Of a stretch of 64,000 nucleotides of DNA, positions 16,033 through 24,560 are shown in pieces (the stretch's first letter is position 1; each line of letters begins with the position of its first letter). The notes under the pieces were generated by a model. It was given only the letters and a program-made list of their open reading frames with translations. It was not told the DNA's origin and did not search any database. Both the position numbers and the translations under genes were made by a program. This DNA is from Frankiales bacterium (GTDB lineage: Bacteria > Actinomycetota > Actinomycetes > Mycobacteriales > SCTD01): NCBI GenBank assembly GCA_025465465.1, contig JAODND010000045.1, positions 1-64,000 on the forward strand. The letters run 5' to 3'.

Positions 16033-18282
16033 GTGACACAGCCGTATGAGGGGTTCGAGGGAAAGGTCGGGCGCACGGTCGCCGGGTCGGAGTCGTGGTG
16101 GCCGCCTCGGGCATCGGCCGCCGGCAAGCCGAACGTGGTGGTGGTGCTCTGCGACGACCTCGGGTTCGCCGACCTGGGCTGCTACGGCTCGGAGATCGCC
16201 ACGCCTCATCTGGACGCGCTGGCCGCCCGCGGCCTGCGGTACACGAACTTCCACGTGACCCCCATGTGCTCCCCGACGCGGGCCGCCCTGCTGACCGGCA
16301 TCAACCCGCATGCCGTCGGCGTCGGTCACGTGGCTCACTCGGACCCCGGCTTTCCCGGCTATGCGATGGAGCTGTCGGACAACGTCGCGACCTCGGCCGA
16401 GATCCTTCGCAACGCCGGCTGGGCGACGCTGATGGTCGGCAAGTGGCACCTCGCGAAGGACAGCGACTGCAGCGATGCCGGCCCACGGCACTCCTGGCCG
16501 TGCCAGCGCGGCTTCGAGCGGTTCTATGGCTTTCTCGACGGGTTCACCAACCTGCACCAGCCGCACCGGCTGCTCCAGGACAACTCCCCTGTCGTCGTCG
16601 ACGAGTACCCGCCGGACTTCTACCTGACCGACTCCCTCACGGACCGGGCCATCGAGATGGTGCAGTCGGTCAAGGCGTCGGACCCGTCCAAACCGTTCTT
16701 CCTGTACTTCGCACACGGCGCCGTGCATGCGCCTCTGCATGCCAAGGCCACCGACATCGCCCGCTATGAAGGGCGCTATGCCGACGGCTGGGACGCCTTG
16801 CGCGCCGAGCGCTTCGCCCGCCAGAAGGCGATGGGGGTGGTGCCGGAGGGCACCGTGCTGCCACCGCGCAACAGCGAGCCGGGCAATGACGTCGTGCCCT
16901 GGGATTCGCTGCCCCCCGAGCAGCAGGAGCTGTTTGCGAAGTACATGGCGGTGTATGCCGGCATGGTCGACAACATCGACCAGCAGCTCGGCCGGCTCAT
17001 GACGGCGCTCGAGGCGATGGGTGAGCTCGACAACACCATCGTGCTGTTCACCAGCGACAACGGCGCGTCCCGCGAAGGTGAGGCGGAGGGCACGACGGCG
17101 TACTACCAGCACCTGCTCGGCGCGACCGACCTCGAGGCGGACCTCGCGCGGCTGCCCGAGATCGGCGGACCGACGACCACGCCCCACTACCCGCGCGGGT
17201 GGGCGATGGCGTCGGGCACGCCGTTCCGGCTCTACAAGATCAACACCCACCAGGGCGGGCACAGCGTCCCGATGCTGCTGGCCGGGCCCGGCGTCCCCGC
17301 CGACGGCTTCCGGCGTCAGTTCGCGCACGTGACCGACGTGCTGCCCACGTTGCTCGACCTGCTCGACCTACCAGCTCCGACGGAGCGCAACGGCAAGCCG
17401 CTGAAGCCGATGGCGGGCACGTCGTTCGCAGCAACGCTGGCGGACGGACCCACGGGTCACCGTGAGCAGCACTACGAGATGGTCGGGCACCGCGGCTTCT
17501 ACCGCGACGGTTGGGAGGCAGTCACGCTGCACCAGCCGTTCACGCCGTTCACGGATGCGGAGTGGGAGCTCTACGACCTCGCGAACGACCCGACGGAGAC
17601 GACGGACGTCGCGGACCAGCACCCGGAGAAGCTGCGGGAGCTGGCCGATGCGTGGGAGCAGGCCGCCCGGGACAACCAGGTCTACCCGCTGGACGAGGGC
17701 ACGGGGCTGAAGTTCATGCTGCGGCCGGAGCGCTCCGCTGTCTTCTCCGAGACCGTGACCATCCTGCCGGGCACGCCGACGCTCGAGCGATGGCGCTGCC
17801 AGCAGCTCGTGGCCAACCGGTCGTTCACGGTGACGGTCCGGCTGGCCTCGCCCGGCTCCGGGGTGCTCGTGGCCCACGGCGACCAGGGCGGCGGCTACTG
17901 CCTCTCCGTCGAGGACGGCGCCCTGGTGCTCGCCCACAATGACGGCCGTGGTCGGGTGCGCTCGTGCTCAGGTCCGGCCGGTTCGCCGTCGGTCGTGGAG
18001 GCACGCTTCGTCGCGCCGGGCGGCGGCACGTGGTCGGCATCGCTGCACGCCGACGGCACCGAGGTCGCTTCCATCGCAGGTCTGCCGCTGCTCTTCCCGA
18101 TGGCACCGTTCCAGGGCATCGACGTCGGCGCCGACCGCGGCTCGCCGGTGGTGTGGGGGCGGGGATCGTTCGCCTACGACGGACAGCTCACGTCCGTCAC
18201 CTATGCACCGGGCGACCACGCGCCTGACTCCCCCGCGATGCTGGTCGACGTGCTTCGTCAGCTCGGCCTGAAGTACGAGTGA
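16033..18282 (+). CDS. Type I arylsulfatase
   Basis: A 749-residue sulfatase. Metal-binding DD is at residues 41-42 and the formylglycine signature CSPTR at 79-83, where C79 would be converted to formylglycine. GKWHLAK, HGAVHAPLHA and TSDNGA follow, then a C-terminal sulfatase domain and an additional beta-rich end. No signal peptide is visible, so it is probably cytoplasmic, using a sulfate ester taken up from outside. GTG 16033 is chosen because the protein similarity begins there; its ribosome site is weak. No formylglycine-generating enzyme gene lies in the window. Confidence 0.88.
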   Translation: MTQPYEGFEGKVGRTVAGSESWWPPRASAAGKPNVVVVLCDDLGFADLGCYGSEIATPHLDALAARGLRYTNFHVTPMCSPTRAALLTGINPHAVGVGHVAHSDPGFPGYAMELSDNVATSAEILRNAGWATLMVGKWHLAKDSDCSDAGPRHSWPCQRGFERFYGFLDGFTNLHQPHRLLQDNSPVVVDEYPPDFYLTDSLTDRAIEMVQSVKASDPSKPFFLYFAHGAVHAPLHAKATDIARYEGRYADGWDALRAERFARQKAMGVVPEGTVLPPRNSEPGNDVVPWDSLPPEQQELFAKYMAVYAGMVDNIDQQLGRLMTALEAMGELDNTIVLFTSDNGASREGEAEGTTAYYQHLLGATDLEADLARLPEIGGPTTTPHYPRGWAMASGTPFRLYKINTHQGGHSVPMLLAGPGVPADGFRRQFAHVTDVLPTLLDLLDLPAPTERNGKPLKPMAGTSFAATLADGPTGHREQHYEMVGHRGFYRDGWEAVTLHQPFTPFTDAEWELYDLANDPTETTDVADQHPEKLRELADAWEQAARDNQVYPLDEGTGLKFMLRPERSAVFSETVTILPGTPTLERWRCQQLVANRSFTVTVRLASPGSGVLVAHGDQGGGYCLSVEDGALVLAHNDGRGRVRSCSGPAGSPSVVEARFVAPGGGTWSASLHADGTEVASIAGLPLLFPMAPFQGIDVGADRGSPVVWGRGSFAYDGQLTSVTYAPGDHAPDSPAMLVDVLRQLGLKYE

Positions 18283-18325
18283 ACACCGCTCCGGGTCGCA
18301 GCTTCGTGATGGGCTCCGACCGCCA

Positions 18326-18826
18326 CTAGTCTCCGGTCGCGCCGTCGATCCGCTCGCGGAGGAGGTCGGCGTGGCCGTTGTGCCGGGCGTACTCCTCGAT
18401 GAGGTGCACGAGCACCCAGCGCAACGAGACCTCCTCACCCCGTCGGTGTCCGACGTCGTCCAGCGAGGCATGCGCCTCCAGCACGTCGTCGCCATGGGCG
18501 CACTCGGCCTCCCAGGCGGCGAAGGCCTCCTCGATGGACGCCTCGTCGACGCCGTCGAACTCGCCGTCCGGATGGCTGTCGTCGTAGAACAGGCCGGCCA
18601 CGGTCTGCTCCTCCATCGTCCGGCGCCACCAGCTGCGCTCGACGTCGGCGCAGTGCCGAACCAGGCCGAGGAGCGAGAGCGAGGACGGCGGTACGGAGCG
18701 GATCCGCAGCTGGTCGTCGGTGAGTCCCTCGCACTTCAGGCGGAGGGTGTCGCGGTGGTAGACGAGCCAGGAGACGAGCATCGCCCGCTCGTCTCCGAGG
18801 AAGGGCGGATCCACACGATCGGTCAT
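18326..18826 (-). CDS. DinB/DUF664 family protein
   Basis: A 166-residue four-helix DinB-like protein. Histidines placed for metal binding are visible in LVRHCADVERSWW and near the C-terminus in EEYARHNGHADLL, matching DUF664. Family members include mycothiol-dependent enzymes, but many have no known role. ATG 18826 was chosen over a longer upstream frame with no similarity. It converges on the sulfatase gene with a 43-nt gap. Confidence 0.82.
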   Translation of the reverse strand: MTDRVDPPFLGDERAMLVSWLVYHRDTLRLKCEGLTDDQLRIRSVPPSSLSLLGLVRHCADVERSWWRRTMEEQTVAGLFYDDSHPDGEFDGVDEASIEEAFAAWEAECAHGDDVLEAHASLDDVGHRRGEEVSLRWVLVHLIEEYARHNGHADLLRERIDGATGD

Positions 18827-18851
18827 GTCATCGATCTTGCCCCACGTCGCC

Positions 18852-19586
18852 TCAACCGGTCGTCGCGTCCAGCTGCTCGGCCATCGCCACGAGCTGGTCG
18901 GTGGAGTAGAGCGGCTCTGCCGAGCCGACCGTCCCACGGCCCAGCGCACGCTTCTGCTCCGGAGTCGCGACGATGAGCCCGTCGGGGACGTCGGGGAGGA
19001 CGGCGTTGTCGTCGCTGACGTTCACGCCGTAGCCGTTCGCGTGCACGATGACGACTTGGATGTCGTTGATCGGGTCCGTGTGCGAGACGGTCCGGACGAT
19101 GAGCCGCGTGTCGGCGTCGAGCATGGTCTCCGTGCAGCTCGTCGCCCTCGCCACGAACTCCGCGTCGGAGCAGGGGTGCAGCTGGAGCTGGCCATTGCTG
19201 CGGAACATGCCGAGCCGACCCGGGCCGTGCACGCCGTCATCGACGTCGGCCCAGAACCCGTCGCCGTCGACCTTCGCCTTGCTGATGGTCCAGCCGTCGG
19301 GAGTGTGTGCCCGAGCCACCGCGTAGTAGGGGTTGTCGAGCTCACCGCTGTCCGCGTTCGCCGCGGCCGTCGGCGTGCCGGCGAACCCCACGGTCGCGGG
19401 TGCGGTCCCCGGGGCGGCCAGCACGAGCGTGCCGACGGCGACCGAGGCCGCGACGGCTGCGGTGCCGACGACCGTGACGGCACGGCCACGGCGACGGCGG
19501 CGGCCCGCTGCCATCGCCTCGTCGGGACGGAGGACGAAAGGCGGCTCGTCGGCGACGAGGTCGCGCAGGGTGTCGTGGACGTTCAC
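18852..19586 (-). CDS. Membrane-anchored protein coupled to the ECF sigma gene (putative anti-sigma factor)
   Basis: A 244-residue protein with a cytoplasmic N-terminal segment (MNVHDTLRDLVADEP, then a run of arginines), one transmembrane helix at about 36-58 and an extracytoplasmic domain. The GTG at 19586 overlaps the sigma-factor stop by 4 nt, so translation is coupled. Position and topology fit an anti-sigma factor, but no HxxxCxxC zinc motif is present and the cytoplasmic part is very short, so the role is inferred from context. Confidence 0.65.
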   Translation of the reverse strand: MNVHDTLRDLVADEPPFVLRPDEAMAAGRRRRRGRAVTVVGTAAVAASVAVGTLVLAAPGTAPATVGFAGTPTAAANADSGELDNPYYAVARAHTPDGWTISKAKVDGDGFWADVDDGVHGPGRLGMFRSNGQLQLHPCSDAEFVARATSCTETMLDADTRLIVRTVSHTDPINDIQVVIVHANGYGVNVSDDNAVLPDVPDGLIVATPEQKRALGRGTVGSAEPLYSTDQLVAMAEQLDATTG

Positions 19587-20056
19587 AGCAGCTCCTTGGT
19601 GGGGACGATCTCGCGCAGCGCATCGAGGCCGCGGGACGTCTGGCTCTTGACGGTGTTCTCGTTGATCCCCAGCGCTCGGGCGGTGTCGGCGACGCTGAGG
19701 TCGTCGAAGAACCGGAGCACGAGGCAGGCACGCTGTCGGGGCGGGACGCGCAGCAGCGCTGCCTTCAGCAGCTCCCTGTCCTCAAAGCTCGAGCCCGGGG
19801 AGATCGGTCCGTCCGGGAGGTCGGCAGAGGGCCGCTCCCGGCGGTGCGGCTTGCGGGTCTCGTCGATCCAGGACCGCACCAGGACCTGCCGCAGGTAGGG
19901 CTCCGGGCGGTCGACCCGACGCCACGCGGCGTACAGCTTGGCGAACGACACCTGGACGAGGTCCTCGGCCTGGTGCCAGTCGCCGCAGAGCAGGAAGGCC
20001 GTACGACGAAGAGCCGCCGCTCGCGCGACGTAGAGCTCCCTGAAGTCGTCCTCCAC
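19583..20056 (-). CDS. SigE-family ECF RNA polymerase sigma factor
   Basis: A 157-residue two-domain sigma factor. Region 2 is recognisable in LRRTAFLLCGDWHQAEDLVQ and region 4 in LPPRQRACLVLRFF and LGINENTVKSQTSRGLDAL; these match the actinobacterial SigE/SigM-type group. Start uncertain: GTG 20056 (MEDDFRELYVAR) or TTG 20065. It lies just downstream of the AidB-like gene on the same strand and overlaps the membrane-protein gene, its likely regulator. Confidence 0.85.
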   Translation of the reverse strand: MEDDFRELYVARAAALRRTAFLLCGDWHQAEDLVQVSFAKLYAAWRRVDRPEPYLRQVLVRSWIDETRKPHRRERPSADLPDGPISPGSSFEDRELLKAALLRVPPRQRACLVLRFFDDLSVADTARALGINENTVKSQTSRGLDALREIVPTKELL

Positions 20057-20096
20057 GTCCTTCAAGACGGAGCGGGACCCCCGGGAGGTTGCACGG

Positions 20097-21686
20097 TCAG
20101 CGCGGAGCTGCCCGTTCGATGATCTCGGCGAAGGCCGTGCCGCGCGGGAGCGTCCCGAAGGCGGAGCCCCAGTCACCCTCGATCCGCGAGGCGAGGAAGG
20201 CGTCGGAGACCGACGACGGCGCATAGCGCACCAGCAGGGAGGCCTGCAGGGTCATGGCAAGTCGCTCGACCAGTCGGCGGGCACTCACCTCGTCGGCCTC
20301 GCCGAGGTCCTTGGACAGGTCGCTCACCGCGGCGGTGATGCGGGCGTCGTCGGCCAGCTCGACCTCGGCGAAGAACGCCTCCACCGACTCGGGCTCCCGG
20401 GCCATCGCGCGCAGCACATCGAGGGCGTTGACGTTGCCGCTGCCCTCCCAGACCGAGTTGAGCGGGGCCTCGCGATAGAGCCGCGGCATGCCGGACTCCT
20501 CGACATAGCCGTTGCCGCCCAGGCACTCCAGGGCCTCACCGGCATAGACCGGGCAGCGCTTGGTCACCCAGTACTTCCCCACCGCGACGGCCAGCCGCTT
20601 GAAGGCCGCCTCGTCGCGGTCGACCGCGCCGGCGAGCCGGAGCATGAGGGTGGTCGCGGCCTCCGACTCGAGCGCGAGGTCGGCGAGGACGTTCTGCATC
20701 GCGGGCTTGTCGACGAGCAGTCCGCCGAACGCGCTGCGGTGCTTCGCGTGGTGGATCGCCTGCGACAGCGCCTGCCGCATCAGGGCAGCGCTCCCGATGA
20801 CGCAGTCGAGTCGGGTCATGCCGACCATCTCGATGATGGTGCGGACCCCGCGACCCTCCTCGCCGACGAGCCAGCCGACGGTGTTGTCGAACTCGGGCTC
20901 GGAGCTGGCGTTGGAGCGGTTGCCGAGCTTGTCCTTGAGGCGCTGGATCCGGAACGTGTTGCGAGAGCCGTCCGGCAGGACCCGCGGCACGAGGAAGCAG
21001 GACAGGCCGCCCGGCGCCTGGGCGAGGACGAGGAACAGGTCGCACATGGGGGCGCTCGTGAACCACTTGTGGCCCGTGAGTCGCCACGTGTCGCCGTCGG
21101 GCACCGCTGAGGTCGTGTTGGCCCGGACGTCGGAGCCGCCCTGCTTCTCGGTCATCCCCATGCCGGCGAGCAGTCCGGCCTTCGACGTCGGGACGCGCAG
21201 TCCCGGGTCGTAGGTCCGGGACTGCAGCAGGGGCTCGTACACCGCAGCCAGGTCGGGCTGCATCCGCAGCGCCGGGACGACGGCCGCCGTCATCGAGATC
21301 GGACAGCCGTGGCCGCCCTCGACCTGCGACCAGGTGTAGAAGCCGGCGGCCCGCGCCACGTGAGCACCCGGTGCGCCGCTCCACGGAGCCGCCAGGCCCT
21401 CGCCCACCGCGACCTCCATGAGCTGGTGCCAGGCCGGGTGGAACTCGACCTCGTCGATCCGGTGGCCGTAGCGGTCGTGCGTGACGAGGACCGGCTCGTT
21501 CACGTTCGCCTGGACGCCCCAGGCCTGCGCCTGCGCCGTACCCGCCCGTCGGCCGAGGCGGTGGAGGTCCTCGGCATACCAGCCGGCACCCTCGCGCTCG
21601 AGGCCGCTGAGCAGCGCCACGTCCTGCGCCACGTCGTGACCCACGAGCGGCGGAGCCTGGTTGGTGACATCGTGCGTGACTGTCAT
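20097..21686 (-). CDS. AidB-like acyl-CoA dehydrogenase
   Basis: A 529-residue FAD flavoprotein of the acyl-CoA dehydrogenase superfamily, AidB branch: longer than ordinary family members, with an extended N-terminus (HPAWHQLMEVAVGEG) and GMGMTEKQGGSDVRANTT, LTGHKWFTSAPMCDLF and LECLGGNGYVEESGMPRLYR. E. coli AidB is part of the adaptive response to DNA alkylation and binds DNA; its natural substrate is not settled. ATG 21686 begins 7 nt after the M20 peptidase stop, so the two are probably co-transcribed. Confidence 0.88.
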   Translation of the reverse strand: MTVTHDVTNQAPPLVGHDVAQDVALLSGLEREGAGWYAEDLHRLGRRAGTAQAQAWGVQANVNEPVLVTHDRYGHRIDEVEFHPAWHQLMEVAVGEGLAAPWSGAPGAHVARAAGFYTWSQVEGGHGCPISMTAAVVPALRMQPDLAAVYEPLLQSRTYDPGLRVPTSKAGLLAGMGMTEKQGGSDVRANTTSAVPDGDTWRLTGHKWFTSAPMCDLFLVLAQAPGGLSCFLVPRVLPDGSRNTFRIQRLKDKLGNRSNASSEPEFDNTVGWLVGEEGRGVRTIIEMVGMTRLDCVIGSAALMRQALSQAIHHAKHRSAFGGLLVDKPAMQNVLADLALESEAATTLMLRLAGAVDRDEAAFKRLAVAVGKYWVTKRCPVYAGEALECLGGNGYVEESGMPRLYREAPLNSVWEGSGNVNALDVLRAMAREPESVEAFFAEVELADDARITAAVSDLSKDLGEADEVSARRLVERLAMTLQASLLVRYAPSSVSDAFLASRIEGDWGSAFGTLPRGTAFAEIIERAAPR

Positions 21687-21693
21687 CGCACCA

Positions 21694-23040
21694 TCATCCA
21701 CGCTGACCGTCGGTTGCCGCGAGCCCCTGCAGCAGCAGGGCCTCCGCCAGGCACGCCTTCTGCCACATCGACAGGTCGAGGCTCTCGTCGATCCCGTGCC
21801 AGCGCGAGGCCGGGTCACCGACACCGGTGACGAGCACGGTCGCCCCCGGGTAGGTCCGCGCAAACTCCGCGATGAACGGGATCGACCCGCCGATGCCGCT
21901 CTCCACGGCCGTGTTGCCGTAGGCCTCGCCGAAGGCCTGCCGCGCCAGGTCGTAGACCGCGCCGGTCGTCTCCAGGGCAAACGGGTCGCCCGCACTGCCC
22001 TCGGTCACGCTGAGCTCGGCACCCCACTCGACCCGCGACTCGAGGTGCTGCGTCAGCGCCTTCATCGCCGAGGAGGCGTCGTCGCCGGGGGCGATCCGGA
22101 GGCTGACCTTTGCCCGCGCCCTGGGGAGGAGCACGTTCGAGGCCTGGGCGGTCGAGGGCGCGTCGATGCCGAGCACCGAGACAGCGGGCTTGTCCCACAG
22201 CCGGTCGACGATCGAGCCGCAGCCCAGCAGCTGGGCCGCCGGGATCAGGGTCGTGTCCGCGCGGTAGACCGCCTCGTCGATGTCCGGGGCGCTCGAGCTT
22301 CCGACGTGCAGGCCCTCGATCGCGACGTCGCCGTCCTCGTCGTGCAACGTCGCGAGCAGCCGGCACAGGACGGTGAGGGCGTCACCCGCCGGCCCACCGA
22401 ACATGCCCGAGTGCACCGGGCGCTCCAGGAGCCGGACCTCGACATAGACGTCGACGAGCCCGCGGAGGCTGGTGGTGAAAGCGGGTACGTCGACGGCGGC
22501 GTTGGCCGAGTCCGCGATCACGATCACGTCGGACCGCAGCGCGTCCCTGTGCTCCGCGAGCAGCCGGGTCAGGGTCGGCGAGCCGATCTCCTCCTCGCCC
22601 TCGATGAACAGCACGACGCCGACCGGCGGTGTCCCGCCGAAGGCCCGCAGCACCGCCAGGTGCAGCATGACGCCCGCCTTGTCGTCGGCGGCACCTCGGC
22701 CGAACAGCCGGCCGTCGCGCCGGGTCGGCTCGAACGGCGGGCTCGTCCACTCCTCCAGCGGTCCGGTCGGCTGCACGTCGGCGTGCGCATAGAGCAGCAC
22801 CGTCGGCGTGCCCGCTGGCGCCGGCCAGTGCGCGATGAGCGCGGGATGCCCGCCGGCCGCCACGACGTCGAGGCTCCCAGCACCTGCGGCGCGGGCGAGC
22901 TCGGCGACCCGGTCGATCGCCGCCCGGACGTCGCCCTCGTGCTCCGGCTCGGAGCTGATCGACGGGATCCGGGCGAGCGCCTCGAGGTCGGCGAGGCAGC
23001 CGTCGTGGACGTCTGCGAGGGCGGCGCGCAGGTCGGTCAT
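21694..23040 (-). CDS. M20 family dipeptidase
   Basis: A 448-residue cytoplasmic metallopeptidase of the M20 dipeptidase group. Zinc ligands are visible as H86 in LYAHADVQ, D119/D120 in RGAADDKAG, and E149-E150 in IEGEEEIGS; the dimerisation/lid domain occupies the middle third and SRWHGIDESLD lies near the C-terminus. The ATG at 23040 has GGGAGG close by and also a TACGGT box 7 nt upstream. It probably hydrolyses short peptides for nitrogen reuse. Confidence 0.9.
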   Translation of the reverse strand: MTDLRAALADVHDGCLADLEALARIPSISSEPEHEGDVRAAIDRVAELARAAGAGSLDVVAAGGHPALIAHWPAPAGTPTVLLYAHADVQPTGPLEEWTSPPFEPTRRDGRLFGRGAADDKAGVMLHLAVLRAFGGTPPVGVVLFIEGEEEIGSPTLTRLLAEHRDALRSDVIVIADSANAAVDVPAFTTSLRGLVDVYVEVRLLERPVHSGMFGGPAGDALTVLCRLLATLHDEDGDVAIEGLHVGSSSAPDIDEAVYRADTTLIPAAQLLGCGSIVDRLWDKPAVSVLGIDAPSTAQASNVLLPRARAKVSLRIAPGDDASSAMKALTQHLESRVEWGAELSVTEGSAGDPFALETTGAVYDLARQAFGEAYGNTAVESGIGGSIPFIAEFARTYPGATVLVTGVGDPASRWHGIDESLDLSMWQKACLAEALLLQGLAATDGQRG

Positions 23041-23073
23041 GCCTCCCACCGTAAGACCTGAGAGGGTCCTGCC

Positions 23074-23889
23074 ATGGAGCTCAGCGCGCGGGGTCTGGTC
23101 TTCGACGTCGACGTCACCGGTCCGGAGGACGCTCCTGCCGTCCTGTTGCTGCACGGCTTCCCGCAGACCGCGCACAGCTGGCGGCACGTCGTGCCGCACC
23201 TCCGGGGGTATCGGACGATCGCCCCCGACCAGCGCGGCTACTCCCCCGGTGCCCGGCCGGCCGAGGTCGAGGCCTATCGCGTGCCGGAGCTCGCCCAGGA
23301 CGCCCTCGCGATCCTCGACGCGCTCGGCATCGGAAAGGCGCACGTGGTCGGCCACGACTGGGGTGCCGCGGTCGCCTGGCAGCTCGGCTCCCGGCACCCG
23401 GAGCGGCTCCGGACCCTGAGCATCGTGTCCGTCCCGCACCCGCGGGCCTTCATCGAGGCGCTCCACACCGACGACGACCAACGCCGGAAGTCGCTCTACA
23501 TGCGCGACTTCGCGCGACCCGGCTATGCCGACGAGCTGCTGGCCGACGGTGCTGCCGGCCTGCGCGGCCTGTTCGGCGGCCTACCCGAGGTCGACGTCGA
23601 CCACGTCGTCGCCAGGGCCCAGCAGCCGGGAGCGCTCGCGGCCTGGCTGCGCTGGTATGCCGCGCAGCGGCTCGAGGACATCGCCGACACGCCGGCTGTC
23701 GCCGTACCGACCCTGTATGTCTGGTCCGACGGCGACGTGGCGCTCGGACGCGCCGCCGCGGAGGGGACGGCTGCGTGGGTGACAGGTCCCTACCGCTTCG
23801 AGGTCCTGGAGGGCGTCTCCCACTGGGTCCCCGAGCAGGCAGCCGGCCCACTGGGCCGGCTGCTCAACGAACACCTCCAGGACCGGTGA
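23074..23889 (+). CDS. Alpha/beta hydrolase, epoxide-hydrolase-like
   Basis: A 271-residue alpha/beta hydrolase. HGFPQTAHSW forms the oxyanion region (27-36), and the nucleophile elbow is GHDWG with D95, the aspartate typical of epoxide hydrolases and haloalkane dehalogenases rather than a serine. DQRGYSPGARP and a late His (GVSHWVPEQ) complete the set. Divergent from the M20 peptidase with a 33-nt gap, and overlapping the next gene by 4 nt (GTGA). Substrate unknown. Confidence 0.87.
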   Translation: MELSARGLVFDVDVTGPEDAPAVLLLHGFPQTAHSWRHVVPHLRGYRTIAPDQRGYSPGARPAEVEAYRVPELAQDALAILDALGIGKAHVVGHDWGAAVAWQLGSRHPERLRTLSIVSVPHPRAFIEALHTDDDQRRKSLYMRDFARPGYADELLADGAAGLRGLFGGLPEVDVDHVVARAQQPGALAAWLRWYAAQRLEDIADTPAVAVPTLYVWSDGDVALGRAAAEGTAAWVTGPYRFEVLEGVSHWVPEQAAGPLGRLLNEHLQDR

Positions 23890-24560
23890 GCGCGCAGCCC
23901 CGTACGGTCTTTTCCGTGGAACCGCTGCTGGAGATCTATCGCGCCGCTCAGGCCGCCCGAGGCCGACGGCCGTCAGCCGAACGGCTCGCGCGGGTCCGCG
24001 AGAAGCTCGACGAGGGCCTGGTGGTCGTCGACGACGAGCTCCGCGGCTTCGCCCTGGGCGAGCCCGGCCGCGAGGACGACGGCTCCGGAGAGCCTGTTGC
24101 GGGGCTGCTGCACCTCAGCATGGTCTTCGTCCACCCCGACGCACAGCGCCACGGCCTCGGTCTCCAGCTGGTCGAGGCGCTTGCCGACGAGGCCTGGGAC
24201 CTCGGTTATCGACGAGTCTCGGTGTGGTCCGCCACTCCCGAGTTCTATGAGGCCTGCGGCCTCGAGCGCACCGGTCGGACCCAACAGGTCCAGGCGGGTA
24301 CGGCGTTCCAGCTGGTCGCTGACCTGGAGGCACCGCTGCGCGAGGTCGTGGTGAACGATGACGCGATCCGGCTCGGTCAGCTCCTCAAGCTGGCAGAGCT
24401 GGTCGAGACCGGCTCGGAGGCCAAGGAGCTGCTAGCCACCGGCGCCGTCGAGGTCAACGGCGAGCAGGAGGTACGGCGAGGCCGGCAGCTGCAGGACGGG
24501 GACGAGGTGCGGGTCGCCGACCGGGCGGTGCTGGTCCGGCTCAGCCCGTCCGACGCCTGA
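23886..24560 (+). CDS. GNAT acetyltransferase fused to an S4 RNA-binding domain
   Basis: A 224-residue two-domain protein. Residues about 10-147 form a GNAT fold with the acetyl-CoA loop VHPDAQRHGLGLQLVEAL (83-100) and a typical FYEACGLERTG end. Residues about 153-212 match the small S4 domain of YaaA/YbcJ type (IRLGQLLKLAELVETG, then NGEQEVRRGRQL). The S4 protein is normally a free-standing 70-residue protein. GTG 23886 overlaps the upstream stop and has AGGA before it; GTG 23916 is an alternative. The fusion hints at acetylation of a ribosomal or RNA-associated target, which is inference. Confidence 0.8.
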   Translation: MSAQPRTVFSVEPLLEIYRAAQAARGRRPSAERLARVREKLDEGLVVVDDELRGFALGEPGREDDGSGEPVAGLLHLSMVFVHPDAQRHGLGLQLVEALADEAWDLGYRRVSVWSATPEFYEACGLERTGRTQQVQAGTAFQLVADLEAPLREVVVNDDAIRLGQLLKLAELVETGSEAKELLATGAVEVNGEQEVRRGRQLQDGDEVRVADRAVLVRLSPSDA

